Assembly (NCBI GenBank): GCA_947445225.1
Contig: CANFCX010000015.1
Coordinates: forward strand, 1-34,119
Reading direction: 5' to 3'
DNA: 34,119 nt
Origin: Rhodospirillales bacterium
GTDB lineage: Bacteria; Pseudomonadota; Alphaproteobacteria; CACIAM-22H2
The stretch's first letter is position 1. The number at the start of each line of letters is the position of its first letter. Below the pieces are notes generated by a model. The model saw only the letters and a program-made list of their open reading frames with translations. It was not told the origin of the DNA and did not search any database. Below, in pieces: positions 8,337 to 15,405 of the stretch. The position numbers and the translations under genes were made by a program.

Positions 8337-9116
8337 CTACCGCCGGGCCACCAGCAGCTTCTTGACCTCGGCGATGGCCTTCGCCGGGTTCAGGCCCTTG
8401 GGGCATGTCTTCGTGCAATTCATGATGGTGTGGCAGCGATAGAGCCGAAACGGGTCTTCCAGCTCGTCGAGGCGCTCGCCGGTCGTCTCGTCCCGGGTTT
8501 CGGCGATCCAGCGATAGGCCTGGAGCAGGATCGCCGGGCCGAGATAACGGTCGCCATTCCACCAATAACTGGGGCACGAGGTGGAGCAGCAGAAACACAG
8601 GATACATTCCCACAGCCCGTCGAGCTTGGCGCGCTCCTCCGGCGATTGCCTTCGCTCGCGGTCGGGGGGCGGCGGCGAATCGGCGCGGAGCCAGGGTTTG
8701 ATCGAGGTGTATTGGGCATAGGGCACCGCCAAATCCGGCACCAAATCCTTCACGACCGGCATATGCGGCAAGGGGTAGATGCGTACCTCGCCCTTCACCT
8801 CGTCGATCGGCTTGAGGCACGCAAGCGTGTTGGTGCCGTCGATGTTCATGGCACAGCTGCCGCAGATTCCCTCGCGGCAGGAACGACGGAAAGCGAGCGT
8901 CGAATCGACCTCGTTTTTGATCTTGATGATGGCGTCCAGCACCATCGGCCCGCAGGCGGCGAGATCGATTTCATAACGATCGAGCCGGGGATTTTCCCCG
9001 CTATCGGGCTCCCACCGATAGACCGCGAAGGTTTTCGGGCGCTTTGCCTTGGCGACGGCGGGCCAGGATTTACCCGGCTTGACCTTTGAATTCGCGGGAA
9101 GGGTGAATTGGGCCAT
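8337..9116 (-). CDS. sdhB: Succinate dehydrogenase iron-sulfur subunit
   Basis: 259 residues, normal for SdhB. The N-terminal ferredoxin domain has the [2Fe-2S] motif '[21 protein letters not shown]'-type cysteines around residues 73-93. The C-terminal domain carries the [4Fe-4S] and [3Fe-4S] cysteines in '[16 protein letters not shown]' and '[17 protein letters not shown]'. It passes electrons from the SdhA flavin to ubiquinone at the SdhC/D membrane anchor on the cytoplasmic face. The start at 9116 gives the family N-terminus but has no clear ribosome site. It is normally next to sdhA, but here a toxin-antitoxin pair of about 240 bases plus spacers separates the two. Confidence 0.96.
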   Translation of the reverse strand: MAQFTLPANSKVKPGKSWPAVAKAKRPKTFAVYRWEPDSGENPRLDRYEIDLAACGPMVLDAIIKIKNEVDSTLAFRRSCREGICGSCAMNIDGTNTLACLKPIDEVKGEVRIYPLPHMPVVKDLVPDLAVPYAQYTSIKPWLRADSPPPPDRERRQSPEERAKLDGLWECILCFCCSTSCPSYWWNGDRYLGPAILLQAYRWIAETRDETTGERLDELEDPFRLYRCHTIMNCTKTCPKGLNPAKAIAEVKKLLVARR

Positions 9117-9151
9117 GGATCGATCTGGTCTGTTGCGATCGGTGAATTGTC

Positions 9152-9379
9152 TCAGGCGGCGAATTTGGCGATTTCAACTTCACTGCCATGCGCCAGGATG
9201 CGCTCCGCCTGATCGTAGAGAACCTGTGCGGTCGCGGCAGCGAATTTTTCCTCACCGCATTGCGGGCACACATCGGCTGGCACGTCCCGGATTGCCGCCA
9301 CATGGCCGTCGCGTTCGACGACGTAGGTCGCGCGGCCCGGCTTCACCGTTTCACTCTTGCACGCAAAGCAATGCATCAT
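9152..9379 (-). CDS. YgiT-type zinc finger protein (MqsA-like antitoxin domain)
   Basis: 75 residues with two CxxC pairs: '[12 protein letters not shown]' at the N-terminus and 'VCPQCGEE' at about 37-44, the zinc-finger fold of YgiT/MqsA antitoxin N-termini. A typical short helix '[15 protein letters not shown]' follows; the DNA-binding helix-turn-helix of full MqsA is absent, as in many small members. The start overlaps the stop of the upstream DUF4258-type frame in ATGA, the toxin-first order typical of these modules. It lies within the sdh operon, co-directional, 35 bases before sdhB. It probably neutralised the neighbouring toxin; since the toxin looks truncated, its present role is uncertain. 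Confidence 0.85.
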   Translation of the reverse strand: MMHCFACKSETVKPGRATYVVERDGHVAAIRDVPADVCPQCGEEKFAAATAQVLYDQAERILAHGSEVEIAKFAA

Positions 9380-9606
9380 CGTCTACGCCGAAATCCAGCG
9401 TTCCATTCGTCGGGATTGGGATAGTACACCGTCTTTACATTGCATTCAGCAGTCAACGGCTTTCGGCTCACCACGACATGCAATGCCCGCCCCTCCGGGA
9501 AGCCGAGGAGGACGCAGACATCCTCACCAACGTCACTACGCTCCTCGACAACCTCGCCCTCTGACCCGATCTCGAATACCGCCGAAGGCCGAATCGCTCC
9601 CCTCAA
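9376..9606 (-). pseudogene. N-terminally truncated DUF4258-type toxin remnant
   Basis: The C-terminal half is clearly DUF4258-like: 'GEVVEERSDVGEDVCVLLGF', then 'RALHVVVS', and the closing '[17 protein letters not shown]' that is a hallmark of these RelE-fold proteins next to YgiT genes. The usual first 30-40 residues (helix with conserved His-Ala and 'ERGI') are missing: upstream of 'GEVVEE' only about 15 unrelated residues remain before the frame meets the end of sdhA. A TTG at 9604-9606 overlapping the sdhA stop could start a 76-residue product, without a good ribosome site. I infer a broken toxin, though a short active variant cannot be excluded. Confidence 0.65.
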
Positions 9607-11387
9607 TACACCCGCGGCTTCGGCGGAAAGGACTGCACGTCGTTGGTCAGGGGTTTCATGTGCACGGGACGATAGTCGATCAGCACGGAGCCGTGTTCGC
9701 CGAGCCAGGCGACGCTGTGTTTCAGCCATTGAGTGTCGTCGCGCTCGGGAAAATCTTCACGAGCGTGGGCGCCGCGGCTCTCCGTCCGATTAAGGGCCGA
9801 GTGCAGCGTCACCAATGCTTGAGCAATCAGATTCTCGAACTCCAGCGTCTCGACCAAGTCCGAATTCCAGACCATCGAGCGGTCGGAAATGTTGATGTCG
9901 GCGCGTTTATCCCAAGTCTCGCGCAGCTTCTCGACGCCGCTTTCGAGCACCTCGCGCGTACGGAAGACACCGCAATCCATCTGCATGATGCGCTGCATCT
10001 CGAGGCGCAGCACGGCGGTCGGCGTTCCACCCTTGGCGTTACGCAGCTTATCGAAGCGGGCCAGGATGGGATCGTCCGCCGATTTCGGCAACTGCGGCAG
10101 CGCGGCGTTGGGATGGATCAGCTTGGCGCAGCGTTTGGCCGCCGCGCGCCCAAACACCACGAGATCGAGCAGCGAATTCGAGCCCAGGCGATTGGCGCCA
10201 TGAACCGAAACGCAGGCGCCTTCTCCGATCGCCATCAAGCCACGAACGACCCGGTCGGGATCGCCTTCGCGCGGGGCCACGACCTCGCCCCGGTAACGCG
10301 TCGGCACACCGCCCATGTTGTAGTGGACGGTGGGCAGCACCGGGATGGGATCGCGCGTGACGTCGATGCCGGCGAAGATCCGCGCGGTTTCGCTGATGCC
10401 GGGCAATCTCTCTTCCAACACATGTGGATCGAGATGCTCCAGATGCAGGTGGATGTGGTCCTTGTGTTGGCCCACGCCGCGGCCGTCGCGGATCTCGATG
10501 GTCATCGCCCGGCTGACCACGTCGCGGCTCGCCAAATCCTTGGCCGAGGGCGCGTAACGCTCCATGAAGCGCTCGCCTTCGGAATTGGTCAGATAGCCGC
10601 CTTCGCCGCGCGCGCCTTCGGTGATCAGGCAGCCCGATCCATAAACACCGGAGGGATGGAACTGCACGAATTCCATGTCCTGCAGCGGCAGCCCGGCGCG
10701 CAGCGCCATGGCGTTGCCGTCGCCGGTGCAGGTATGGGCGGAGGTGCAGGAAAAATACGCGCGGCCGTAACCGCCGGTGGCCAGCACGGTCATATGCGCG
10801 CGGAACCGATGCAAGGTTCCGTCTTCCAGATTCCAGGCCATGACGCCATGGCATTGGCCGCGGTCCATCAAGAGGTCGAGTGCGAAATACTCGATGAAGA
10901 ACTCGGCGTTATGTTTCAGCGATTGCTGGTAGAGCGTGTGCAGGATCGCGTGCCCGGTGCGGTCGGCGGCGGCGCAGGTCCGATGCGCGGTACCTTCGCC
11001 GAAATGCGTGGTCATGCCACCGAAGGGCCGCTGATAGATGCGTCCGTCTTCGGTGCGGGAAAACGGCACGCCGAAATGTTCGAGTTCGACGATCGCCGGG
11101 ATGGCCTCGCGGCACATATATTCGATGGCGTCCTGGTCGCCGAGCCAGTCCGATCCCTTGATCGTGTCGTACATGTGCCAGCGCCAATCGTCTTCGCCCA
11201 TATTGCCGAGCGAAGCGCTGATCCCGCCCTGTGCGGCCACGGTGTGGCTGCGCGTCGGAAAGACTTTAGAAACACAAGCGGTCCGCAATCCCGCGTCCGC
11301 GAGGCCCATGGTCGCCCGCAGCCCGGCCCCGCCGGCGCCAATGACGATGACGTCGTATTCATGATCGGCGATCGGGTAAGCGGTCAT
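9603..11387 (-). CDS. sdhA: Succinate dehydrogenase flavoprotein subunit
   Basis: 594 residues, full length. FAD-binding Rossmann motif '[14 protein letters not shown]' at about 12-25; '[10 protein letters not shown]' contains the His that binds FAD covalently; '[19 protein letters not shown]' and '[20 protein letters not shown]' line the active site; '[22 protein letters not shown]' holds the catalytic Arg region; '[18 protein letters not shown]' is near the C-terminal FAD contact. It oxidises succinate to fumarate in the TCA cycle and complex II. Seven bases after sdhD stops, sdhA begins, so sdhCDA are one transcript. The long plus-strand frame over it (677 residues) is an antisense shadow. 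Confidence 0.97.
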   Translation of the reverse strand: MTAYPIADHEYDVIVIGAGGAGLRATMGLADAGLRTACVSKVFPTRSHTVAAQGGISASLGNMGEDDWRWHMYDTIKGSDWLGDQDAIEYMCREAIPAIVELEHFGVPFSRTEDGRIYQRPFGGMTTHFGEGTAHRTCAAADRTGHAILHTLYQQSLKHNAEFFIEYFALDLLMDRGQCHGVMAWNLEDGTLHRFRAHMTVLATGGYGRAYFSCTSAHTCTGDGNAMALRAGLPLQDMEFVQFHPSGVYGSGCLITEGARGEGGYLTNSEGERFMERYAPSAKDLASRDVVSRAMTIEIRDGRGVGQHKDHIHLHLEHLDPHVLEERLPGISETARIFAGIDVTRDPIPVLPTVHYNMGGVPTRYRGEVVAPREGDPDRVVRGLMAIGEGACVSVHGANRLGSNSLLDLVVFGRAAAKRCAKLIHPNAALPQLPKSADDPILARFDKLRNAKGGTPTAVLRLEMQRIMQMDCGVFRTREVLESGVEKLRETWDKRADINISDRSMVWNSDLVETLEFENLIAQALVTLHSALNRTESRGAHAREDFPERDDTQWLKHSVAWLGEHGSVLIDYRPVHMKPLTNDVQSFPPKPRVY

Positions 11388-11393
11388 TAGGCC

Positions 11394-11792
11394 TCAGGCG
11401 CCAAGGGAAATCGACAACACGGCGAGTCCGGCAATGGTGGCAAGAAGAATGGCCAGCCCCTTGACCGCGAGAAGCGCGGCCAATTTCAGTCCTTCGCCAT
11501 GGACGTAATCCTCGATCACCACCTGGAGGCCGAGTTGGGCATGGTGGAAGATCGCCGCGATCGACAGCAACATAAGAACTGTGCCGACCGGCGAGGCAAT
11601 CCAGGCGACAACCGCCTCATGTTTGGCGCCGGCCAAGGCGACGAAATTTCCGGCGAGCCAGACCGACAGCGGAACCAGGGCGATCGCCGTCACCCGCTGC
11701 GCCCACCAATGGACGACCCCTTCCTTGGCCGAGCCCAGGCCGCGCACCCGCGCCAGGGACGAACGCATGCCGCGATGTTGACCCGCCTTCAT
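11394..11792 (-). CDS. sdhD: Succinate dehydrogenase membrane anchor subunit
   Basis: 132 residues with three hydrophobic segments at about 35-55, 65-88 and 105-130. 'KEGVVHWWAQRVTAIAL' precedes the first, as in alphaproteobacterial SdhD. 'AAIFHHAQLGLQVVIEDYVH' in the second carries the likely heme b ligand His and the Asp-Tyr of the quinone site. The ATG at 11792 overlaps the sdhC stop (ATGA); the longer track frame starting at 12062 runs through sdhC and is not real. With SdhC it anchors the enzyme and reduces ubiquinone. Confidence 0.92.
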   Translation of the reverse strand: MKAGQHRGMRSSLARVRGLGSAKEGVVHWWAQRVTAIALVPLSVWLAGNFVALAGAKHEAVVAWIASPVGTVLMLLSIAAIFHHAQLGLQVVIEDYVHGEGLKLAALLAVKGLAILLATIAGLAVLSISLGA

Positions 11793-12202
11793 GCGCCACC
11801 GGCGCGAACGGCGTAGCCCAAAATCCAGGCCAGCGTCGTCAGGACGATGGAAGCGCCGACCACGGTCCAGCCGCTGGCATAGACCGTCGCTATTCGGAAT
11901 CCCCATCCGGCGTCCCAAACCAGGTGCCGAACACCGTTGCACAGGTGAAAAAATAACGAAAATGTCCACCCGAGGAGCAGGGCTTGGCCGAACCAGGAAC
12001 CGATGAAATTCTGGGTCGTGGCGAAAGCCTGTGGCCCCGAAGCCGCCGCGGCGAGCCACCACACCAACAATACCGCACCGGCGCAGAGCGCCACGCCCGT
12101 TGCCCGGTGAAGAATGGACAGCACGGCGGTAAGCTGCCAGCTGTAAATCTGAAGGTGCGGCGATAACGGCCGCGGACGATCAGGCCGGGACGGGGATTTC
12201 AT
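11789..12202 (-). CDS. sdhC: Succinate dehydrogenase cytochrome b556 subunit
   Basis: 137 residues. The N-terminal 'RPLSPHLQIYSWQLTAVLSI' and 'LHRATGVAL' are the SdhC family signature (quinone-site Ser and Arg). Three membrane segments lie at about 30-52, 68-90 and 107-130; 'FHLCNGVRHLVWD' in the second contains the heme-ligand His. It is the first gene of the sdh operon. The ATG has a purine-rich AAAAAAGGGA six bases upstream. The divergent 360-bp region to argH must carry its promoter; a TTGACT at 12315-12320 on this strand is the best -35-like hexamer but has a poor -10. Confidence 0.94.
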   Translation of the reverse strand: MKSPSRPDRPRPLSPHLQIYSWQLTAVLSILHRATGVALCAGAVLLVWWLAAAASGPQAFATTQNFIGSWFGQALLLGWTFSLFFHLCNGVRHLVWDAGWGFRIATVYASGWTVVGASIVLTTLAWILGYAVRAGGA

Positions 12203-12562
12203 TCGTTCCCTTTTTTCCCCCCAACGCTCACCTTGCCCGGCGAGCGCGGAATCCAGAATTCGGCGCCGGCTGAACCCAGCGCTTATTCAAGGAATTAGCC
12301 CGTGGACCTCGGCAAGTCAAATGGCCGAACGTGACGCGGGCGGCGGGAATTCGCCGCCGCGCGGCCGCTCGATGGGCGGCAAGCGGTGGCGGCAAAGGCG
12401 AAACCTCGCACTTCCGACCTTGAGTTGGACTGGCGCCGCTACGCCAGGCAGTCTAGACTTTTACAGGATCGTCAAAAGTGCGAGTCCAGGCAGGTTGCGC
12501 CGGGCCGCGCGGCTGCCCGCCCTAGCCTCACGACCCGCTGCGAAGAAGTCTGGACGCGTTAA
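12203..12562. promoter_or_regulatory. Divergent sdhC/argH control region
   Basis: No gene is supported; the 81-codon plus-strand frame at 12321-12566 is compositionally biased and runs into the argH start. The region has a hairpin GGCGGCG-(6)-CGCCGCC at 12339-12358 and the nested dyad at 12405-12484 listed separately. For sdhC, TTGACT (minus strand, 12315-12320) is a possible -35 whose 17-base spacing lands on TAATTC, a weak -10. I see no good promoter for argH. Confidence 0.45.
12405..12484. promoter_or_regulatory. Nested dyad upstream of argH
   Basis: CTCGCACTT (12405-12413) pairs perfectly with AAGTGCGAG (12476-12484); inside, after a 2x2 mismatch, GAC pairs with GTC. Enclosed are CTGGCG-(6)-CGCCAG (12430-12447) and the perfect palindrome AGTCTAGACT (12450-12459), followed by TTTT. 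As RNA from either strand it would form an 80-base structured element; as DNA it could hold operators. It ends 78 bases before the argH ATG. Function is unknown. Confidence 0.5.
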
Positions 12563-13972
12563 ATGACCGCCAAGCCAAAACCCGCGAAGATGCCGGCGAA
12601 CCCGCTTTGGGGCGGGCGGTTTGCAACCGGCCCGGCCGAGATCATGGCCCGGATCAATGTCTCCATCGATGTTGACCGCCGGCTTTATGCTCAAGACATA
12701 GCGGCATCGCGCGCCCACGCCGCGATGCTTGCCCGTCAGGGTATCCTGAAGCCAGCCGATGCCGAGGCCATCCTTGGAGGCCTCGACCGCGTCCTTGCCG
12801 AGATCGAAAGCGGCAATTTCGTATTCAAGGCCGAGCTGGAAGATATCCACATGAATGTGGAGGCGCGGCTAGCCGAATTGATCGGCGAGCCGGCCGGGCG
12901 GCTGCACACGGCGCGCTCGCGCAACGATCAGGTCGCGACCGATTTCCGGCTTTGGATTCGCGACGCCATCGACGCGCTCGATCCCGCGCTGAAGGATTTG
13001 CAATTGGCCCTGCTCGACCGCGCCGAGGAACATGCCGCGACGATCATGCCGGGCCTCACCCATCTTCAGCCGGCGCAGCCGGTCACTTTCGGCCATCATC
13101 TTCTCGCTTATGTCGAGATGGTTGGGCGCGACCGCGGCCGCTTCGCCGATTGCCGGACCCGTCTCAATGAATGTCCGCTCGGCGCGGCGGCTTTGGCTGG
13201 CACTTCGTTCCCGATCGATCGCGATGCGACGGCGACGGCACTGGGTTTCGACGGACCCGCGGCCAATTCGCTCGACGCCGTGTCGGCGCGCGATTTCGCC
13301 ATCGAATTCCTGGCCGCTTCCGCCATCGCCGGCACCCATTTGTCGAGGCTGGCGGAAGAACTCATCTTGTGGGTTTCCGATCGCTGGCGGTTCGTCACAC
13401 TGTCGGATGCCTTCACCACCGGCAGTTCGATCATGCCGCAGAAACGCAATCCCGATGCGGCGGAGTTGGTTCGGGGGAAATCCGGACGGTTGATCGGCGC
13501 GCTTCACCAATTGTTGATCGTCATCAAAGGGCTGCCGCTGGCATACGCAAAGGACATGCAGGAAGACAAACCGCCGGTTTTCGATGCCGCCGACAGCCTC
13601 GGCCTCTGTGTCGCCGCGACGGCCGGCATGATTCGCGATCTGCGCGTCAATGCCGCGGTCATGCTCGAGGCCGCCGCCGGTGGGTTTGCGACCGCGACCG
13701 ATCTCGCCGATTGGCTGGTTCGTGTACTGGGTTTGCCTTTTCGGCAGGCTCACCACGTGACCGGTCAACTGGTGCATATCGCGGAGAAACGGGGCGTCGA
13801 TCTCGTGGGGCTAAGTCTCGAAGACATGCGTGCGATCGAGCCGCGCATCGATGAGACGGTTTTTTCGGTGCTGACGGCGGAGCGCTCGGCGGCGAGCCGG
13901 ACGAGTTTCGGGGGCACCGCACCCCAACGGGTACACGAGGCCGTGCAAGCGGCGCGCCGGAGGTTCCTTTGA
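12563..13972 (+). CDS. argH: Argininosuccinate lyase
   Basis: 469 residues of the fumarase/aspartase superfamily. N-terminal '[20 protein letters not shown]'; '[20 protein letters not shown]' and '[18 protein letters not shown]' are substrate-site regions, the latter with the catalytic His; the superfamily signature '[17 protein letters not shown]' holds the catalytic Ser loop at about 290-305. It splits argininosuccinate into arginine and fumarate in the cytoplasm, the last step of arginine synthesis. It opens an operon with the lptM-like gene (overlapping stop/start TTGA), lysA and TIGR02302. ATG at 12563 is the first in frame with family-like sequence; an upstream ribosome site is not obvious. 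Confidence 0.97.
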   Translation: MTAKPKPAKMPANPLWGGRFATGPAEIMARINVSIDVDRRLYAQDIAASRAHAAMLARQGILKPADAEAILGGLDRVLAEIESGNFVFKAELEDIHMNVEARLAELIGEPAGRLHTARSRNDQVATDFRLWIRDAIDALDPALKDLQLALLDRAEEHAATIMPGLTHLQPAQPVTFGHHLLAYVEMVGRDRGRFADCRTRLNECPLGAAALAGTSFPIDRDATATALGFDGPAANSLDAVSARDFAIEFLAASAIAGTHLSRLAEELILWVSDRWRFVTLSDAFTTGSSIMPQKRNPDAAELVRGKSGRLIGALHQLLIVIKGLPLAYAKDMQEDKPPVFDAADSLGLCVAATAGMIRDLRVNAAVMLEAAAGGFATATDLADWLVRVLGLPFRQAHHVTGQLVHIAEKRGVDLVGLSLEDMRAIEPRIDETVFSVLTAERSAASRTSFGGTAPQRVHEAVQAARRRFL

Positions 13973-14103
13973 GCCGAAGATGGCTGCTGGCGTGGCTGCC
14001 GGTCCTGCTCCTGGTCCTGCTTACCGGGTGCGGCCGCAAGGGGAGCGTCGAGCCGCCCGAAGGTGAGGAGAGCCGCTATCCCCGGCGTTACCCGCGTGAG
14101 TGA
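13969..14103 (+). CDS. lptM: LptM/YifL-type small lipoprotein
   Basis: 44 residues, too short for the ORF track. It starts at TTG overlapping the argH stop (TTGA), with GGAGG five bases upstream, which decides the start. The product has a charged start (MSRRW), a hydrophobic core, and the lipobox 'LLTGCGRKG', so Cys21 should be lipidated; the tail is Pro/Glu/Arg rich. Small lipoproteins with 'TGCG(R/Q)KGPLE'-like sequences commonly sit between argH (or cyaY) and lysA. E. coli LptM (YifL) helps LptD fold with LptE in the outer membrane; that role is transferred by similarity of motif and position only. Confidence 0.85.
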   Translation: MSRRWLLAWLPVLLLVLLTGCGRKGSVEPPEGEESRYPRRYPRE

Positions 14104-14109
14104 GCCCGC

Positions 14110-15405
14110 GTGAGTGAGATAACCTACAAAAACGGCGAACTTTACGTAGAGTCCGTGCCGGTTTCGCGTATCGCGGCGGCCGTGGGAACGCCATTTTATT
14201 GTTATTCGAGCGCCGCGCTGGTTGGCGCCTACCGCGAATTCGCGGGCGCCCTGAGTGGACTCAACAGCCTTGTCTGTTTCGCGCTGAAGGCCAATTCGAA
14301 CCTGGCCGTGGTCCAGACACTGGCGACCGAGGGCGCCGGCGCCGACGTCGTTTCGGAGGGCGAACTGCGCCGGGCGCTGGCCGCGGGCATACCGCCCAAC
14401 CGCATCGTTTTCTCGGGTGTCGGCAAGACCGAGGTAGAGCTGGCGCTGGCGCTTGATTCCGGCATTCTCCAGGTCAATGTCGAGTCCGAGGCGGAATTGC
14501 GGGCTTTGTCTCGGTTGGCGGCGGCGCGGCGTCAAAAGGCGCCGATCGCGATCCGCGTCAATCCGGACGTCGATGCCGGCACCCACGCAAAGATCACGAC
14601 CGGCCGCAAAGAAAACAAATTTGGCATCGATATTACCGTCGCGGCCTCGGTTTACGCCGAGGCGGCACGCCTTCCCGGATTGGATGTCAGCGGTATCGCC
14701 GTGCATATTGGCTCGCAGATCATCGATCTTTCGCCCTACCGGGCCGCCTTTTCGCGGGTTAAGGCGCTCGCCCTGGACCTCATCGCCCAGGGTCACAACA
14801 TCCGCCGCCTCGATCTGGGCGGCGGGCTGGGAATCGCCTATGACCGCGAAGTGCCGCCGGCCGCGAGTGCTTATGCCGCAATCGTGAACCAGACCCTGGG
14901 CGATCTTCCGTGCCAGCTCGTCTTCGAGCCGGGCCGCCGTTTGGTCGGCGCGGCTGGGTTGCTGGCAACGCGGGTCATCTACATCAAGGAGAGCGGCGCC
15001 CGCCGCTTTCTTATCGTGGATGCGGCGATGAACGACCTGCTGCGCCCCGCGCTTTACGATGCCCACCACCCAGTTTTACCGGTGCGCGAGCCGAAGGCGG
15101 GCGCCGGCCTCGCACCCGCCGACGTTGTTGGTCCGGTGTGCGAAAGCGCCGATGTTCTGGCCAAAGAACGGTTGCTGCCACCCATGGTGGAGGGCGACCT
15201 GCTGGCCCTCGGCGCCGCAGGAGCCTATGGCGCCGCCATGGCATCGACGTATAATAGCCGTCCCTTGGTGCCGGAGGTCTTGGTCCGGAACGACGTGTTC
15301 GCGGTGGTTCGGCGGCGGCCCGACCACGCTGAGATGATCGCGTTGGAATCCTTGCCGCCTTGGTTGAGCGAGCCGCGCGCGCGGCAGTCACGGAGGGCAC
15401 TATGA
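14110..15405 (+). CDS. lysA: Diaminopimelate decarboxylase
   Basis: 431 residues, PLP-dependent fold type III. 'LVCFALKANSNLAVVQTLA' has the PLP lysine at about residue 61; 'GAGADVVSEGELRRAL' and the 'NPDVDAGTHAKITTGRKENKFG' region are typical of LysA; 'AVHIGSQI', the phosphate loop 'LDLGGGLGI' and 'VFEPGRRLVG' follow; 'PVCESADVLAK' contains the substrate-site Cys-Glu and 'GAYGAAMASTYNSR' the C-terminal Tyr. It makes lysine from meso-diaminopimelate. It starts at GTG, six bases after the lptM stop, and its TGA overlaps the next ATG, so the four genes form one operon. Confidence 0.97.
   Translation: MSEITYKNGELYVESVPVSRIAAAVGTPFYCYSSAALVGAYREFAGALSGLNSLVCFALKANSNLAVVQTLATEGAGADVVSEGELRRALAAGIPPNRIVFSGVGKTEVELALALDSGILQVNVESEAELRALSRLAAARRQKAPIAIRVNPDVDAGTHAKITTGRKENKFGIDITVAASVYAEAARLPGLDVSGIAVHIGSQIIDLSPYRAAFSRVKALALDLIAQGHNIRRLDLGGGLGIAYDREVPPAASAYAAIVNQTLGDLPCQLVFEPGRRLVGAAGLLATRVIYIKESGARRFLIVDAAMNDLLRPALYDAHHPVLPVREPKAGAGLAPADVVGPVCESADVLAKERLLPPMVEGDLLALGAAGAYGAAMASTYNSRPLVPEVLVRNDVFAVVRRRPDHAEMIALESLPPWLSEPRARQSRRAL

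Noticed and set aside
7091-8365. 424-residue plus-strand ORF
   Set aside because: Antisense to the alginate lyase body, which has clear family motifs.
9357-11390. 677-residue plus-strand ORF
   Set aside because: It lies antisense to sdhA, whose motifs are complete; long antisense frames are expected in high-GC genes.
12321-12566. 81-residue ORF upstream of argH
   Set aside because: Biased composition, no recognisable family, overlaps the structured control region and the argH start.
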